Positions 48,577 through 57,736 of a stretch of DNA of 64,000 nt are shown in pieces (the stretch's first letter is position 1; each line of letters starts with the position of its first letter). Under the pieces are notes generated by a model, which worked only from the letters and a program-made list of their open reading frames with translations, did no database searches and was not told the origin of the DNA. The DNA comes from Dermatobacter hominis (GTDB taxonomy: Bacteria; Actinomycetota; Acidimicrobiia; Acidimicrobiales; Microtrichaceae): positions 186,001 to 250,000 of the forward strand of contig NZ_CP085840.1 of assembly GCF_020715685.1 (NCBI RefSeq), given 5' to 3'. Both the position numbers and the translations under genes were made by a program.

Positions 48577-49172
48577 TCGGGTCGCTGCGGGGCACCCTGC
48601 TCGACCGCCACGTCACCGAGCTGCTCGTCGAGGTCGGCGGGCTCGGCTACCGCGTCCAGGTCACCCCGGCCACCGCCGCCGGGGCCGGCGACGTGGGCGA
48701 CGAGACCTTCCTCCACGTGCACCAGCAGGTCCGCGAGGACGCCCAGACCCTCTACGGGTTCACGACGATCGAGGACCGGCGGGTCTTCGAGGTGCTGATC
48801 GGCACCCACGGCGTCGGGCCGGCGCTGGCGCTGGCCATCCTGTCGGTCCACTCGCCCGCCGAGCTCCGCCGGATCCTCGCCACCGACGACGTCGCCGCCC
48901 TGTGCCTGGTCCCGGGCGTCGGCCGCAAGACGGCGGCCCGCCTGCTCGTCGAGCTCAAGTCCCGCCTCGACGCCGGCCAGGTCGACCCTGTCGCCGCAGC
49001 GGCCGCGATCAGCGGGCGCAGCGCCGGCGACAGCCGCACCGACGTGCGCGACGCGCTCGCCGAGCTCGGCTACGGCGCCGACGAGATCGGCCGCGTCCTC
49101 GTCGAGCTGCCCGACGACGGCGACACCTCCGACCTGCTGCGCGAGGCGCTGCAGCGCCTGGCGGCGGCGTGA
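48573..49172 (+). CDS. ruvA: Holliday junction DNA helicase subunit RuvA
   Basis: A 199-residue protein with the OB-fold N-terminus ([30 protein letters not shown]), tandem helix-hairpin-helix region ([37 protein letters not shown]) and the C-terminal RuvB-contact domain ([16 protein letters not shown]). It binds the junction and positions the RuvB motors. GTG 48573 overlaps the ruvC stop. Confidence 0.96.
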   Translation: MIGSLRGTLLDRHVTELLVEVGGLGYRVQVTPATAAGAGDVGDETFLHVHQQVREDAQTLYGFTTIEDRRVFEVLIGTHGVGPALALAILSVHSPAELRRILATDDVAALCLVPGVGRKTAARLLVELKSRLDAGQVDPVAAAAAISGRSAGDSRTDVRDALAELGYGADEIGRVLVELPDDGDTSDLLREALQRLAAA

Positions 49173-49194
49173 GCGGGCCGGGGGAGCGGACCTG

Positions 49195-50313
49195 ATGGCG
49201 CGCGAGGAGCTGCTCGACCCGTCGCCCCACGAGGGCGACGACGACCTCGACGCCGACGAGCGGGCCCGCTCGCTCGAGGCCGCCGCCGACGGCGGGTCCG
49301 ACGTCGATCCCTCGGCCGATCCCGTCGTGGCCACGCTGCGACCGCGGACGCTCGACGAGTTCGTCGGCCAGACCGAGCTGAAGCGCCGGCTGTCGGTCAT
49401 CCTCGAGGCGGCGCGCCGGCGGGGCCAGGCCGCCGACCACTTCCTCTTCGCCGGCCCGCCCGGCCTCGGCAAGACCTCGCTGGCCGGCATCGTCGCCGCC
49501 GAGATGGGCGTGACCATGCACGTCACGTCGGGCCCGGCGCTCGAGCGGCCCGGCGATCTCGCCGCCATCCTCACCAAGCTCGGCGACGGCGACGTGCTGT
49601 TCATCGACGAGATCCACCGGCTCTCTCGCTCGATCGAAGAGGTCCTGTACCCGGCCATGGAGGACTTCCAGCTCGACATCGTGCTCGGGAAGGGCCCGGC
49701 CGCCCGCTCGATCCGGCTCGACCTCCCCCGGTTCTGCCTCGTCGGGGCCACGACCCGGACCGGCCTCATCACCGGCCCGCTGCGGGACCGCTTCGGCCTC
49801 GTGGCCCGGCTCGACTACTACGAGCCCGAGGACCTGCGGGCGATCGTCGTGCGGGCTGCGGCCATCCTGGGGGCCGACATCGACGGCGGCGGGGCCGAGG
49901 AGATCGCCGGCCGGTCGCGGGGCACCCCCCGCATCGCCAACCGGCTGCTGCGCCGGGTCCGCGACGTCGCCGAGGTCGAGGGCGACGGCCGCATCGACGC
50001 CGCGACCGCACGCGAGGGCCTCGAGATGTTCGGCATCGACACGCTCGGCCTCGACAAGGTCGATCGGTCGATCCTCACCGCGCTGTGCGCACGCTTCGGC
50101 GGCGGCCCGGTCGGCCTGTCGACGCTGGCGATCGCCGTCGCCGAGCCGCCCGAGACCGTCGAGGACGTCTACGAGCCGTACCTCATCCAGCAGGGCCTGC
50201 TCATCCGGACGCCGCGGGGCCGCGTCGCCACCGCCGCGGCGTGGCACCACCTCGGCATGGTCCCTCCGCCCTCCGCCCTCCCCGGGGCGACGGACCCCAG
50301 CCTGTTCGACTGA
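49195..50313 (+). CDS. ruvB: Holliday junction DNA helicase RuvB
   Basis: A 372-residue AAA+ motor driving branch migration. Walker [12 protein letters not shown] (K93), Walker [10 protein letters not shown], sensor region [18 protein letters not shown] and a C-terminal winged helix ([21 protein letters not shown]) are all intact. It has an acidic N-terminal extension of about 35 residues before the usual [15 protein letters not shown] 49195 has GGGGGAG upstream, 22 nt after ruvA. Confidence 0.97.
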   Translation: MAREELLDPSPHEGDDDLDADERARSLEAAADGGSDVDPSADPVVATLRPRTLDEFVGQTELKRRLSVILEAARRRGQAADHFLFAGPPGLGKTSLAGIVAAEMGVTMHVTSGPALERPGDLAAILTKLGDGDVLFIDEIHRLSRSIEEVLYPAMEDFQLDIVLGKGPAARSIRLDLPRFCLVGATTRTGLITGPLRDRFGLVARLDYYEPEDLRAIVVRAAAILGADIDGGGAEEIAGRSRGTPRIANRLLRRVRDVAEVEGDGRIDAATAREGLEMFGIDTLGLDKVDRSILTALCARFGGGPVGLSTLAIAVAEPPETVEDVYEPYLIQQGLLIRTPRGRVATAAAWHHLGMVPPPSALPGATDPSLFD

Positions 50314-50328
50314 CCGCCCCCCGGGGGC

Positions 50329-51135
50329 TCAGCCGGCCGTCGCGGCGACGCCGCCGCGCAGCACCGCCTCGGTCGCGTCGTCGGCCGGGAAGAAGAGCTC
50401 CACCGCCAGCTCGTCGAGCGTGACGTCGCGCGGGGTGCCGAAGGTGGTCAACGTGGTGAACAGCGACAGCTCGCGCCCCGCCACCTCGAGCCGCAGCGGC
50501 ACGAGCAGGGGCGGCTCGTCGTCGTCGGTCGGCTCGCCCGCCGCCGGTGCGCCGGCCGCCGCGGGGTAGGACCGCACCTCGGACTCGAGCTCGACGAGCG
50601 CGGGCTCGCCGGTGAGCTCCACCGCCCGGTGCAGCTGCCGCAGGAGGTAGGCCGCCCAGTCGTCGAGGTTCAGCGTCCGCCCTGCGAGCCCGTCGGGGTG
50701 CAGGCAGAGCCGGAACACGTTCACGGTGGGCGTGAGGACGTGGTCCGGGACGCCCGCAGTCAGGGCGGAGGCGGCGGCGTTGGTCAGCACGACGTCCCAG
50801 CTCCGGTCGACGACCACCCCGGGGAACGGGTCGTGGGCGTCGAGCATGCGCTGGACCGATCGCAGCACCGGCAGCATCGCCGGGTCGTCGAGCGAGCGCT
50901 CGCTGTAGCGAGGGGCGTAGCCGGCCGCGAGGAGCAGACGGTTGCGGTCGCGCAGCGGGACGTCGAGCCGGTCGGCGATCGCCAGGACGAGCTCGGGGCT
51001 CGGGCGGGACCGGCCGGTCTCGACGAAGCTGAGGTGCCGGGTCGACACCCCCACCTCGTGCGAGAGGTCCAGCTGGCTCCGCCGGCGCCGGACGCGCCAG
51101 CCCCGGAGCAGGTCGCCCACGTCCGGGCGGCTCAT
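50329..51135 (-). CDS. XRE-family regulator with MmyB-like ligand domain
   Basis: A 268-residue regulator. The N-terminal Cro/C1 helix-turn-helix (LLRGWRVRRRRSQLDLSHEVGVSTRHLSFVETGRSRPSPELVLAIADRLDV) is followed by the MmyB-like PAS-type domain (RNRLLLAAGYAPRYSERSLDD, PGVVVDRSWDVVLTNAAA, NVFRLCLHPDGL, ELSLFTTLTTFGTPRDVTLDELAVELFFPADD). The family is widespread in actinobacteria and may bind fatty-acid-type ligands. ATG 51135 (MSRPDVGDLLRG) fits the conserved start. It may regulate the SnoaL-like gene upstream on the same strand. Confidence 0.9.
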   Translation of the reverse strand: MSRPDVGDLLRGWRVRRRRSQLDLSHEVGVSTRHLSFVETGRSRPSPELVLAIADRLDVPLRDRNRLLLAAGYAPRYSERSLDDPAMLPVLRSVQRMLDAHDPFPGVVVDRSWDVVLTNAAASALTAGVPDHVLTPTVNVFRLCLHPDGLAGRTLNLDDWAAYLLRQLHRAVELTGEPALVELESEVRSYPAAAGAPAAGEPTDDDEPPLLVPLRLEVAGRELSLFTTLTTFGTPRDVTLDELAVELFFPADDATEAVLRGGVAATAG

Positions 51136-51202
51136 GTGCCGGATCCGGTCACGTGCAGCTCGGTCATGGCGACCCACCCTAGGGACGGCACGGCGGAGGG
51201 GC

Positions 51203-51619
51203 TCAGGCGGCGGGGACGGGGTCGCCGAAGAAGCCCACGACCCGGGCGATGCGGCCGCCCTCGCCGAACTCCACGACGTCGGTGCCCGTGACCGCCGGCG
51301 TGCCGTCCGGGGCGACGAGCGCCCAGCCGTACCGGGCGAAGGCGTGGTGGGCGTCGACCTCGGTCGTCCGCTCGAAGGTGTGCGCCGGGTAGTGGGCGAG
51401 CACGGCGTCGGCCATCGCCGCGATGCCGTCGTGGCCCGCGCCGTCGAACGGCGGGTCGACCAGGACGCCGTCGGCCTCCCAGGCCGCGGCGACCAGTTCG
51501 GCCCGCACGGTGGCGTCGGGCTCGCAGTACGCCCGCAGGTGGGTGTCGATCGCCCGGGTGGGGTCGGCAGCGGTCTCCGCCGCGGGGTCGGTGGTCGGGT
51601 CGGTGGTGGTGTCGGTCAC
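51203..51619 (-). CDS. SnoaL-like / NTF2-fold protein
   Basis: A 138-residue NTF2-like protein. After a Thr/Asp-rich N-terminus come DTHLRAYCEPDATVRAELVAAAWEADGVLVDPPFDGAGHDGIAAMADAVLAHYP, and beta strands ending TGTDVVEFGEGGRIARVVGFFGD, the usual SnoaL pattern. Members are small isomerases or cyclases or ligand-binding domains; the function is unknown. GTG 51619 is chosen because GGAGG lies 7 nt upstream; an in-frame ATG at 51658 is possible. It is 67 nt upstream of the XRE regulator on the same strand. Confidence 0.8.
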   Translation of the reverse strand: MTDTTTDPTTDPAAETAADPTRAIDTHLRAYCEPDATVRAELVAAAWEADGVLVDPPFDGAGHDGIAAMADAVLAHYPAHTFERTTEVDAHHAFARYGWALVAPDGTPAVTGTDVVEFGEGGRIARVVGFFGDPVPAA

Positions 51620-51749
51620 GGTGGTGCCTCCGGTGTCGGGTCGGTGTGACACGGCCATCGTCCGCGTCGCGGCGCGCCGTGGCGATGACCTCTCGGGTAA
51701 CGATCCGTGCGCACCGCCCTGGTTCGGCCACGGGGCCCTCCGCGTGCGA

Positions 51750-51798
51750 GTCTGGAGGGCGCGCCCCGGTCCCGGCCGTCGCGGCGCACCCTCCAGAC
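51750..51798. promoter_or_regulatory. Long inverted repeat upstream of the second acyl-CoA dehydrogenase
   Basis: GTCTGGAGGG (51750-51759) and CCCTCCAGAC (51789-51798) pair perfectly, and after one mismatch GCGCC/GGCGC extends the stem to 16 positions around a 17-nt loop. It lies 43 nt before the GTG at 51842, in the divergent region. Confidence 0.5.
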
Positions 51799-51841
51799 AG
51801 TCCCCCTGGCAGCCCCAAGACAGCACCCCCGAGGTCAGAGC

Positions 51842-52990
51842 GTGGAACGCAGCAACTTCACCGACGAGCACGACATGTTCCGGGACGCCTTCCGGACGTT
51901 CCTCGAGCGCGAGATGGTCCCGAACCGAGAGAAGTGGACCGAGGCCGAGATCGTCGACCGCTCGGTGTTCGCGAAGGCCGGCGAGTCGGGCTTCCTCGCC
52001 ATGCCCGTGCCCGAGCAGTACGGCGGCGCCGGCGTCAAGGACTTCCGCTACAGCCAGGTGATCGTCGAGGAGCTCTGCCGGGCCGACCTCTACCCGCACG
52101 GCCTGGGCATGACGCTGCACAACGACGTCTGCCTGCCGTACTTCCTCGACTACTGCAACGACGAGCAGAAGGAGCGGTGGCTGCCGGGCATCGCGTCGGG
52201 CGAGCTCATCACCGCGGTCGCCATGACCGAGCCCGGCATCGGCTCGGACCTCGCGTCGATGACGACCTCCGCCATCCGCGACGGCGACACCTACGTCCTC
52301 AACGGCTCGAAGACCTTCATCACGAACGGCATCAACGCCGACCTCGTCATCGTCGCCTGCAAGACCGACCCCTCCCAGAAGCACAAGGGCATGTCGATCG
52401 TCATCGTCGAGCGGGGCATGGAGGGCTTCGAGCGGGGCCGCAACCTCGACAAGGTCGGCATGCACGCCCAGGACACCGCCGAGCTGTTCTTCACCGACGT
52501 GCGCGTCCCGGTGGCCAACCGGCTCGGCGAGGAGGGCCAGGGCTTCACGCTGCTGGTCAAGAACCTGCCCCAGGAGCGCCTGTCGATCGCGGTGGCCGCG
52601 GTCGCCCACGCCCGGGCGATGCTGACGTGGACGATCGACTACGCCCGCGAGCGCACCGCGTTCGGCCAGCCGATCGGCACCTTCCAGAACAGCCGCTTCA
52701 AGCTGGCCGAGATGGAGACCGAGGTGCAGATCGCCGAGACGTTCGTCGACCGCTGCGTCGACCTCCTCAACGAGGGCAAGCTCACCGCCGAGGAGGCCGC
52801 GATGGCCAAGTGGTGGACGACCGAGCTGCAGAAGCGCGTCGCCGACACCGGCATGCAGCTCCACGGCGGCTACGGCTACATGAACGAGTACCCGATCGCC
52901 CGGGCCTGGACCGACGCCCGGATCACGTCGATCTACGGCGGCACGACCGAGATCATGAAGGAGATCATCGGTCGCTCCATGGGGTTCTGA
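51842..52990 (+). CDS. Acyl-CoA dehydrogenase
   Basis: A 382-residue flavin-dependent dehydrogenase. TAVAMTEPGIGSDLASMTT, LNGSKTFITNGINADLVIVACKT, DKVGMHAQDTAELFFTDVRVP and the C-terminal LHGGYGYMNEYPIARAWTDARITSIYGGTTEIMKEIIGRS are classical, the last with the family catalytic-region loop. It probably acts on long-chain acyl-CoA; similar to the long-chain type. GTG 51842 follows GAGG. A long hairpin precedes it. The queA-tgt pair starts 21 nt after its stop, apparently by chance. Confidence 0.93.
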   Translation: MERSNFTDEHDMFRDAFRTFLEREMVPNREKWTEAEIVDRSVFAKAGESGFLAMPVPEQYGGAGVKDFRYSQVIVEELCRADLYPHGLGMTLHNDVCLPYFLDYCNDEQKERWLPGIASGELITAVAMTEPGIGSDLASMTTSAIRDGDTYVLNGSKTFITNGINADLVIVACKTDPSQKHKGMSIVIVERGMEGFERGRNLDKVGMHAQDTAELFFTDVRVPVANRLGEEGQGFTLLVKNLPQERLSIAVAAVAHARAMLTWTIDYARERTAFGQPIGTFQNSRFKLAEMETEVQIAETFVDRCVDLLNEGKLTAEEAAMAKWWTTELQKRVADTGMQLHGGYGYMNEYPIARAWTDARITSIYGGTTEIMKEIIGRSMGF

Positions 52991-53010
52991 CCGGCCCGCC
53001 GGCCGGCCGC

Positions 53011-54081
53011 ATGCGCACCGACGAGCTCGACTACGACCTCCCGGCCTCGGCGATCGCCCAGGTGCCGGTGGAGCCGCGCGACGCGGCCCGCCTGCTGGTC
53101 GACGGCGGCGCCGGGGTCGCGCCGGCCCACCGCCACGTCCGGGACCTCCCCGACCTCCTGCGCGAGGGCGACCTGCTCGTCGTCAACGACACCCGGGTCC
53201 TGCCGGCGAGGGTGCCGGTGGTGCGCCCGACCGGGGGCGGCGGCGAGGTGCTCCTGCTCGAGGAGCGCGACGACGGCTGGTGGGAGGTGCTGTGCCGCCC
53301 GGCGCGCAAGCTCCGCGCCGGCGACGTCGTCGAGGCCGAGGCGGGCGGGCTCAGCTTCCTGGTCGGCGAGGACGTCGGTGACGGGCGCAAGCTCGTGCGA
53401 CCCCGGTGCGACGGCCCGTTGCTGGCCGCGCTCGAGGTGGCGGGGGAGATGCCGCTGCCGCCCTACATCACCGAGGTGCTGGACGACGCCGAGCGCTACC
53501 AGACGGTGTTCTCGGAGCGCCCGGCCTCCGCGGCGGCGCCGACCGCCGGCCTCCACCTGACGCCGGAGGTGCTCGAACGCCTCGAGCGACGGGGCGTGCG
53601 CGCCGCCCACGTCGAGCTGGTGGTCGGTCTCGACACCTTCCGACCGCTGTCGACCGACGTCGTCGAGGACCACGTGATCCACACCGAGCGCTACAGCGTC
53701 CCGGGCGCGACCTGGGAGGCCGTCGAGGCGACGAGGGCCGCGGGCGGGCGGGTCGTCGCCGTCGGCACCACCTCGGTCCGGGCGCTCGAGTCCCGGGCGG
53801 CGAGGGGCGAGCCCGAGGGCCGCACCGACCTGTTCATCACCCCGGGGTTCGAGTTCGCGGCGGTCGACCTCCTGCTCACCAACTTCCACATGCCGCGCAC
53901 GTCCCTCCTGGCGCTGGTGCAGGCCTTCGTGGGCCCGCGGTGGCGCGACCTCTACGCCACCGCGCTCGACGAGGGCTACCGCTTCCTGTCGTTCGGGGAT
54001 GCGATGCTGCTGGCCCGCTCGGCGCCCGACGACCAGGGCGCCGCACCCGCTGCGACCGATGACCCGGGGGAGCACCCGTGA
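53011..54081 (+). CDS. queA: S-adenosylmethionine:tRNA ribosyltransferase-isomerase
   Basis: A 356-residue enzyme adding the cyclopentenediol precursor from SAM to preQ1 in tRNA. LDYDLPASAIAQVPVEPRDAARLLV, LLVVNDTRVLPARV, YQTVFSERPASAAAPTAGLHLT and LLLTNFHMPRTSLLALVQAFVG are the conserved QueA blocks. ATG 53011. It overlaps tgt by GTGA; together they make queuosine at wobble position 34. Confidence 0.95.
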   Translation: MRTDELDYDLPASAIAQVPVEPRDAARLLVDGGAGVAPAHRHVRDLPDLLREGDLLVVNDTRVLPARVPVVRPTGGGGEVLLLEERDDGWWEVLCRPARKLRAGDVVEAEAGGLSFLVGEDVGDGRKLVRPRCDGPLLAALEVAGEMPLPPYITEVLDDAERYQTVFSERPASAAAPTAGLHLTPEVLERLERRGVRAAHVELVVGLDTFRPLSTDVVEDHVIHTERYSVPGATWEAVEATRAAGGRVVAVGTTSVRALESRAARGEPEGRTDLFITPGFEFAAVDLLLTNFHMPRTSLLALVQAFVGPRWRDLYATALDEGYRFLSFGDAMLLARSAPDDQGAAPAATDDPGEHP

Positions 54082-55220
54082 AGCTGACCCTCGACGTGAC
54101 CGCGACCGACGGCCGGGCGCGCGCCGGGACCGTCACGACGTCCCGGGGCACGTTCCGGACCCCGATCTTCATGCCGGTCGGGACGCGGGGGAGCATCCGT
54201 GCGCTGATGACACACGAGCTCGCCGGGCTCGCCGCAGCCGACGGGACGCAGGCCGAGGTCGTCCTCGGCAACACGTACCACTTGATGCTCCGCCCCGGCG
54301 CGGACGTGGTCGCCGACCTCGGCGGGCTCCACCGCTTCACCGGCTGGGACGGCCTGATGCTGACCGACTCGGGCGGGTACCAGGTGTTCTCGCTCGAGCC
54401 GAAGCTGCACGACGGCGGCGCCGAGTTCCGCTCGACCTACGACGGGAGCACCCACCTGCTCACCCCCGAGGGGGCGGTGGCGACCCAGGAGCTGCTGGGC
54501 GCCGACATCCAGATGGTGCTCGACGTCTGCGCGCCGCTGCCGTCGAGCCGGCAGGTGCTCCGCGAGGCGCTGGAGCTGACGGCGTCGTGGGCCGCACGGG
54601 CCCGCGCCGCGCACCGTCGCACCGAGGACCAGGCGCTGTTCGGGATCGTGCAGGGCGGGGCCGAGCTCGACCTCCGCAAGGAGTCCGCCCGCCGGACCTC
54701 GGAGCTCGACTTCGACGGCTACGCGGTCGGCGGCCTGTCGGTGGGCGAGACGCGCGAGGAGATGCTGCCCGCGCTCGAGGCGGCCCTCGACGAGCTGCCC
54801 GAGGACCAGCCGCGGTACCTCATGGGGGTGGGCGACCCGGTGTCGATCGTCGAGTCCGTCGCCCGCGGCATCGACATGTTCGACTGCGTGCTGCCGACGC
54901 GGCTGGCCCGCCACGGGACGCTGCTCACCGATGATGGCCGGCTCAACATCAAGCGGGCCGAGTTCGCCCGCTCCGACGACCCGGTCGACGCCGCGTGCCC
55001 CTGCGCCACCTGCCGGCGGTACTCCCGTGGCTACCTCCGCCACCTGAGCGCGGTGGGCGAGCCCGCGGCAGCGTCGCTGTGCTCGGTGCACAACCTGACG
55101 TGGATGTTCGGCTTCGTCGGCCGGACCCGGGCGGCCATCGCCGCCGGCACGCTCGAGTCGCTCCGGCGCGACGTCGCCGAGGTGTGGTCGGGATCCGGCC
55201 CGGGTCTCGGCGATGCCTGA
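54078..55220 (+). CDS. tgt: tRNA-guanine transglycosylase (queuine/preQ1)
   Basis: A 380-residue enzyme exchanging G34 for preQ1 in GUN tRNAs. TSRGTFRTPIFMPVGTRGSIRAL, LGNTYHLMLRPG, LMLTDSGGYQVFSL (catalytic Asp in TDSGG), GGLSVGE and FDCVLPTRLARHGTLLT (nucleophile Asp) are present; the zinc site is CPCATCRRYSRGYLRHL with the distal His in VHNLTWM. GTG 54078 overlaps queA. Presence of both genes with no preQ1 synthesis genes in view implies those lie elsewhere. Confidence 0.96.
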   Translation: MKLTLDVTATDGRARAGTVTTSRGTFRTPIFMPVGTRGSIRALMTHELAGLAAADGTQAEVVLGNTYHLMLRPGADVVADLGGLHRFTGWDGLMLTDSGGYQVFSLEPKLHDGGAEFRSTYDGSTHLLTPEGAVATQELLGADIQMVLDVCAPLPSSRQVLREALELTASWAARARAAHRRTEDQALFGIVQGGAELDLRKESARRTSELDFDGYAVGGLSVGETREEMLPALEAALDELPEDQPRYLMGVGDPVSIVESVARGIDMFDCVLPTRLARHGTLLTDDGRLNIKRAEFARSDDPVDAACPCATCRRYSRGYLRHLSAVGEPAAASLCSVHNLTWMFGFVGRTRAAIAAGTLESLRRDVAEVWSGSGPGLGDA

Positions 55221-55306
55221 GCGCCCGTGCGGAGGGCTGCGCCCCGCCGCAGCAGGGGAGCGGAGCGCTCTCAGGTCCTGATTGCCCCAGGGCACCGGGT
55301 CGGACC

Positions 55307-55312
55307 TAGCAT
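55307..55312 (+). promoter_or_regulatory. -10 box TAGCAT of yajC
   Basis: TAGCAT ends 9 nt before the GTG at 55322; a near-leaderless start is likely. Confidence 0.45.
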
Positions 55313-55321
55313 CTGGTCACT

Positions 55322-55813
55322 GTGAACACGCTCGCCACCGTCCTGGCCGCCGAGGAGTCGTCGGGGAGCCCGCTCGGCATCCTCATCCTCATCATCCCGT
55401 TCGGCCTGCTGATCTGGCTGATGGTCGTGCCTCAGCGCAAGCAGAAGGCCCGCCAGCAGCAGATGATGTCGAGCCTCTCCGTGGGCGACGAGGTCATGAC
55501 CACCGGCGGCATCGTCGGCCAGGTCACGTTCCTCGAGGACGACCTGGCCCACCTCGAGATCGACCACGACGTCGTGATCCGGGTCGCCAAGTCCGCGATC
55601 GCCCGGTCGATGGCCGAGCCCGATCCCGCCGCCGCACCGGCCCGCTCCCGCGGCGGTCTGCTGGGCGGCCTGATGGGCGGCGGCGCGTCGGCCGACACCG
55701 CCGGCGACGACGCGGTGGACGTCCGTCCGTCGAAGTCGTCGGGCAGCGGCGTGGGCACCGCCCGCAGCGGCGCCGGCAAGGGCGCCGCCAAGGCGGGTTC
55801 CCGCAAGAAGTAG
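55322..55813 (+). CDS. yajC: Preprotein translocase subunit YajC
   Basis: A 163-residue single-span protein of the SecDF-YajC accessory complex. After a short N-terminus comes the membrane span (LGILILIIPFGLLIWLMVVPQRKQ) and the conserved KARQQQMMSSLSVGDEVMTTGGIVGQV. The C-terminal ~60 residues are a Ser/Gly/Lys-rich extension. GTG 55322. It is followed after 92 nt by secD, which has its own TACCCT box at 55874-55879, so yajC may be separately transcribed. Confidence 0.93.
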   Translation: MNTLATVLAAEESSGSPLGILILIIPFGLLIWLMVVPQRKQKARQQQMMSSLSVGDEVMTTGGIVGQVTFLEDDLAHLEIDHDVVIRVAKSAIARSMAEPDPAAAPARSRGGLLGGLMGGGASADTAGDDAVDVRPSKSSGSGVGTARSGAGKGAAKAGSRKK

Positions 55814-55905
55814 TCGCTCAGCCGCGAGGGAGGCGCGTGGCGGGCATCCGTCCGCGTCCGGTCGCCGCACCGATACCCTGACCCGGCCCGTCGACGAGGA
55901 CGCGA

Positions 55906-57735
55906 ATGAGCAAGCACCCACTGCGCATCATGATCGCCACGATGGTCGTGGCCTACGGCCTCCTGGCGGTCACCATCATGATGGGCAAGACCCCGACCCT
56001 GGGCCTCGACCTGCAGGGCGGCATCTCCGTCAACCTGCAGCCCGTCAAGGACGGCAAGGTCGACGACTCGGTGTCGGCGGAGCAGCTGGACCAGGCGATC
56101 GGCATCATCCGCAAGCGCGTGGACGCGCTGGGCGTGGCCGAGCCCGAGGTGTCGCGGCAGGGCAACACGATCATCGTGCAGCTGCCCGGCGCGACCGACC
56201 AGCAGCAGGTCCTCGACACCGTCGGCAAGACCGCCGAGCTGCGCTTCCGGCCCGTGCTGGCCGACGTCGGCAAGGTCCCGACCGGCGCCGACCGCAAGAA
56301 GGCCGAGGAAGAGGTCCAGACGCTCCGCTCCGAGCTGAAGGTCCCCGAGGGCGTGAGCGCGGCGCAGGTCGCCACCGAGGAGCAGGAGAAGCAGGCGGCG
56401 GCCAACCCGACGCCCACCACCGTGCCCGAGGCGACGACCACGACCACGCCGCCCGCCACGACGACGACGGCGCGGACCGCCACGACCGCGGACCCGACGG
56501 CCGGCAACGGCGGCAACCGCAGCCGGCTCCTGCCGGCGCAGGACGACACCACGACGACCACTGCGCCGACCACGACGACCACCACGCCCACGCCGCTCAA
56601 CCAGTGGGGCGTGAACGCGTACGACTCGAAGTTCGCGCAGCTGTACCAGCTCGAGCAGGCCCTGGCGACGCAGACGACGTCGGCCGAGGACGACAAGGCC
56701 GACGCCGAGGTCAACCTGGCCGACGAGGACGGCAACGTCATGAAGCTCGGCCCGACGCTGCTCACCGGCCAGGCCGTCGAGACGGCGTCCGCCGGCATCG
56801 GCCAGGACGGCAAGTGGCAGGTCAACCCGGTCTTCCGATCGGGTGAGAAGGGCATCGACCTGTTCAACAAGGCCGCCGCGCTCTGCAACTCGGGTGCCGC
56901 GGAGTGCCCCGGGGCCGGCGGCCAGCCCGGCCGGCTGGCGATCGTGCTCGACGGCGAGGTCCTGTCGGCGCCGACGATCAACAACCCGAGCTTCGAGCGC
57001 GACAGCATCTCGATCTCGGGCTCCTTCACGGAGGACGAGGCCAAGAACCTGGCCGTGGCCCTCCGGTTCGGCTCGCTGCCGATCGAGCTCAAGGCCCAGC
57101 AGGCCGAGACCGTGTCGGCCACCCTCGGCGAGGACGCCCTGCAGGCCGGCATCATCGCCGGGGCGATCGGCCTGCTCCTCGTGTGCGCCTACCTGCTCTT
57201 CTACTACCGGCTGCTCGGCCTGGCGACGGTCGGCAGCCTGACGATCTCGGCGTCGATCCTCTGGGTGATCATGTGCTGGATCAACGCCACCGTCACGCTC
57301 GCGGGCGTGGTCGGCATCGTGGTGTCGATCGGCATCTCGCTCGACTCGTCGATCGTGTTCTTCGAGACGATCAAGGAGGACGTGCGCAACGGCGCCGGCC
57401 TCCGACCATCGGTGGACAAGGCGTTCGGGTCCGCGTACTCGACGATCGTGAAGGCCGACATGAGCTCGCTCATCGGCGCCGGCGTCCTGTACTGGCTGTC
57501 GGTCGGCCCGGTGCGCGGCTTCGCCTTCTACCTGGGCGTCGCGACCCTCCTCGACCTCGTGTCGGCGTACTTCTTCCTCCGACCCGCGGCGCTGGTGCTC
57601 GCCCGCTCGAGCCAGGGGGAGCATCCCAAGCGGTTCGGCATCCCGATCGACGACCTGTCGCCCGCGGCCCGCCGCGCCACGACCGGCACAACTGCGCCGG
57701 ACCCGGTGGCGGCCACGACCGGAGAGGGGGCCTGA
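55906..57735 (+). CDS. secD: Protein translocase subunit SecD
   Basis: A 609-residue membrane protein that uses proton flow to help release exported proteins. An N-terminal span, TLGLDLQGGISVNLQP (the D1 motif), the first periplasmic domain, then after residue ~400 six spans (LQAGIIAGAIGLLLVCAYLLFYY..., SIGISLDSSIVFFETIKEDVRNG). A low-complexity Thr/Pro/Ala stretch (residues ~165-230, e.g. TTTTTPPATTTTART) is inserted in the external domain and is not part of the core family. ATG 55906 has GAGGA upstream. The secF start is 2 nt after the stop. Confidence 0.95.
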   Translation: MSKHPLRIMIATMVVAYGLLAVTIMMGKTPTLGLDLQGGISVNLQPVKDGKVDDSVSAEQLDQAIGIIRKRVDALGVAEPEVSRQGNTIIVQLPGATDQQQVLDTVGKTAELRFRPVLADVGKVPTGADRKKAEEEVQTLRSELKVPEGVSAAQVATEEQEKQAAANPTPTTVPEATTTTTPPATTTTARTATTADPTAGNGGNRSRLLPAQDDTTTTTAPTTTTTTPTPLNQWGVNAYDSKFAQLYQLEQALATQTTSAEDDKADAEVNLADEDGNVMKLGPTLLTGQAVETASAGIGQDGKWQVNPVFRSGEKGIDLFNKAAALCNSGAAECPGAGGQPGRLAIVLDGEVLSAPTINNPSFERDSISISGSFTEDEAKNLAVALRFGSLPIELKAQQAETVSATLGEDALQAGIIAGAIGLLLVCAYLLFYYRLLGLATVGSLTISASILWVIMCWINATVTLAGVVGIVVSIGISLDSSIVFFETIKEDVRNGAGLRPSVDKAFGSAYSTIVKADMSSLIGAGVLYWLSVGPVRGFAFYLGVATLLDLVSAYFFLRPAALVLARSSQGEHPKRFGIPIDDLSPAARRATTGTTAPDPVAATTGEGA

Positions 57736-57736
57736 C

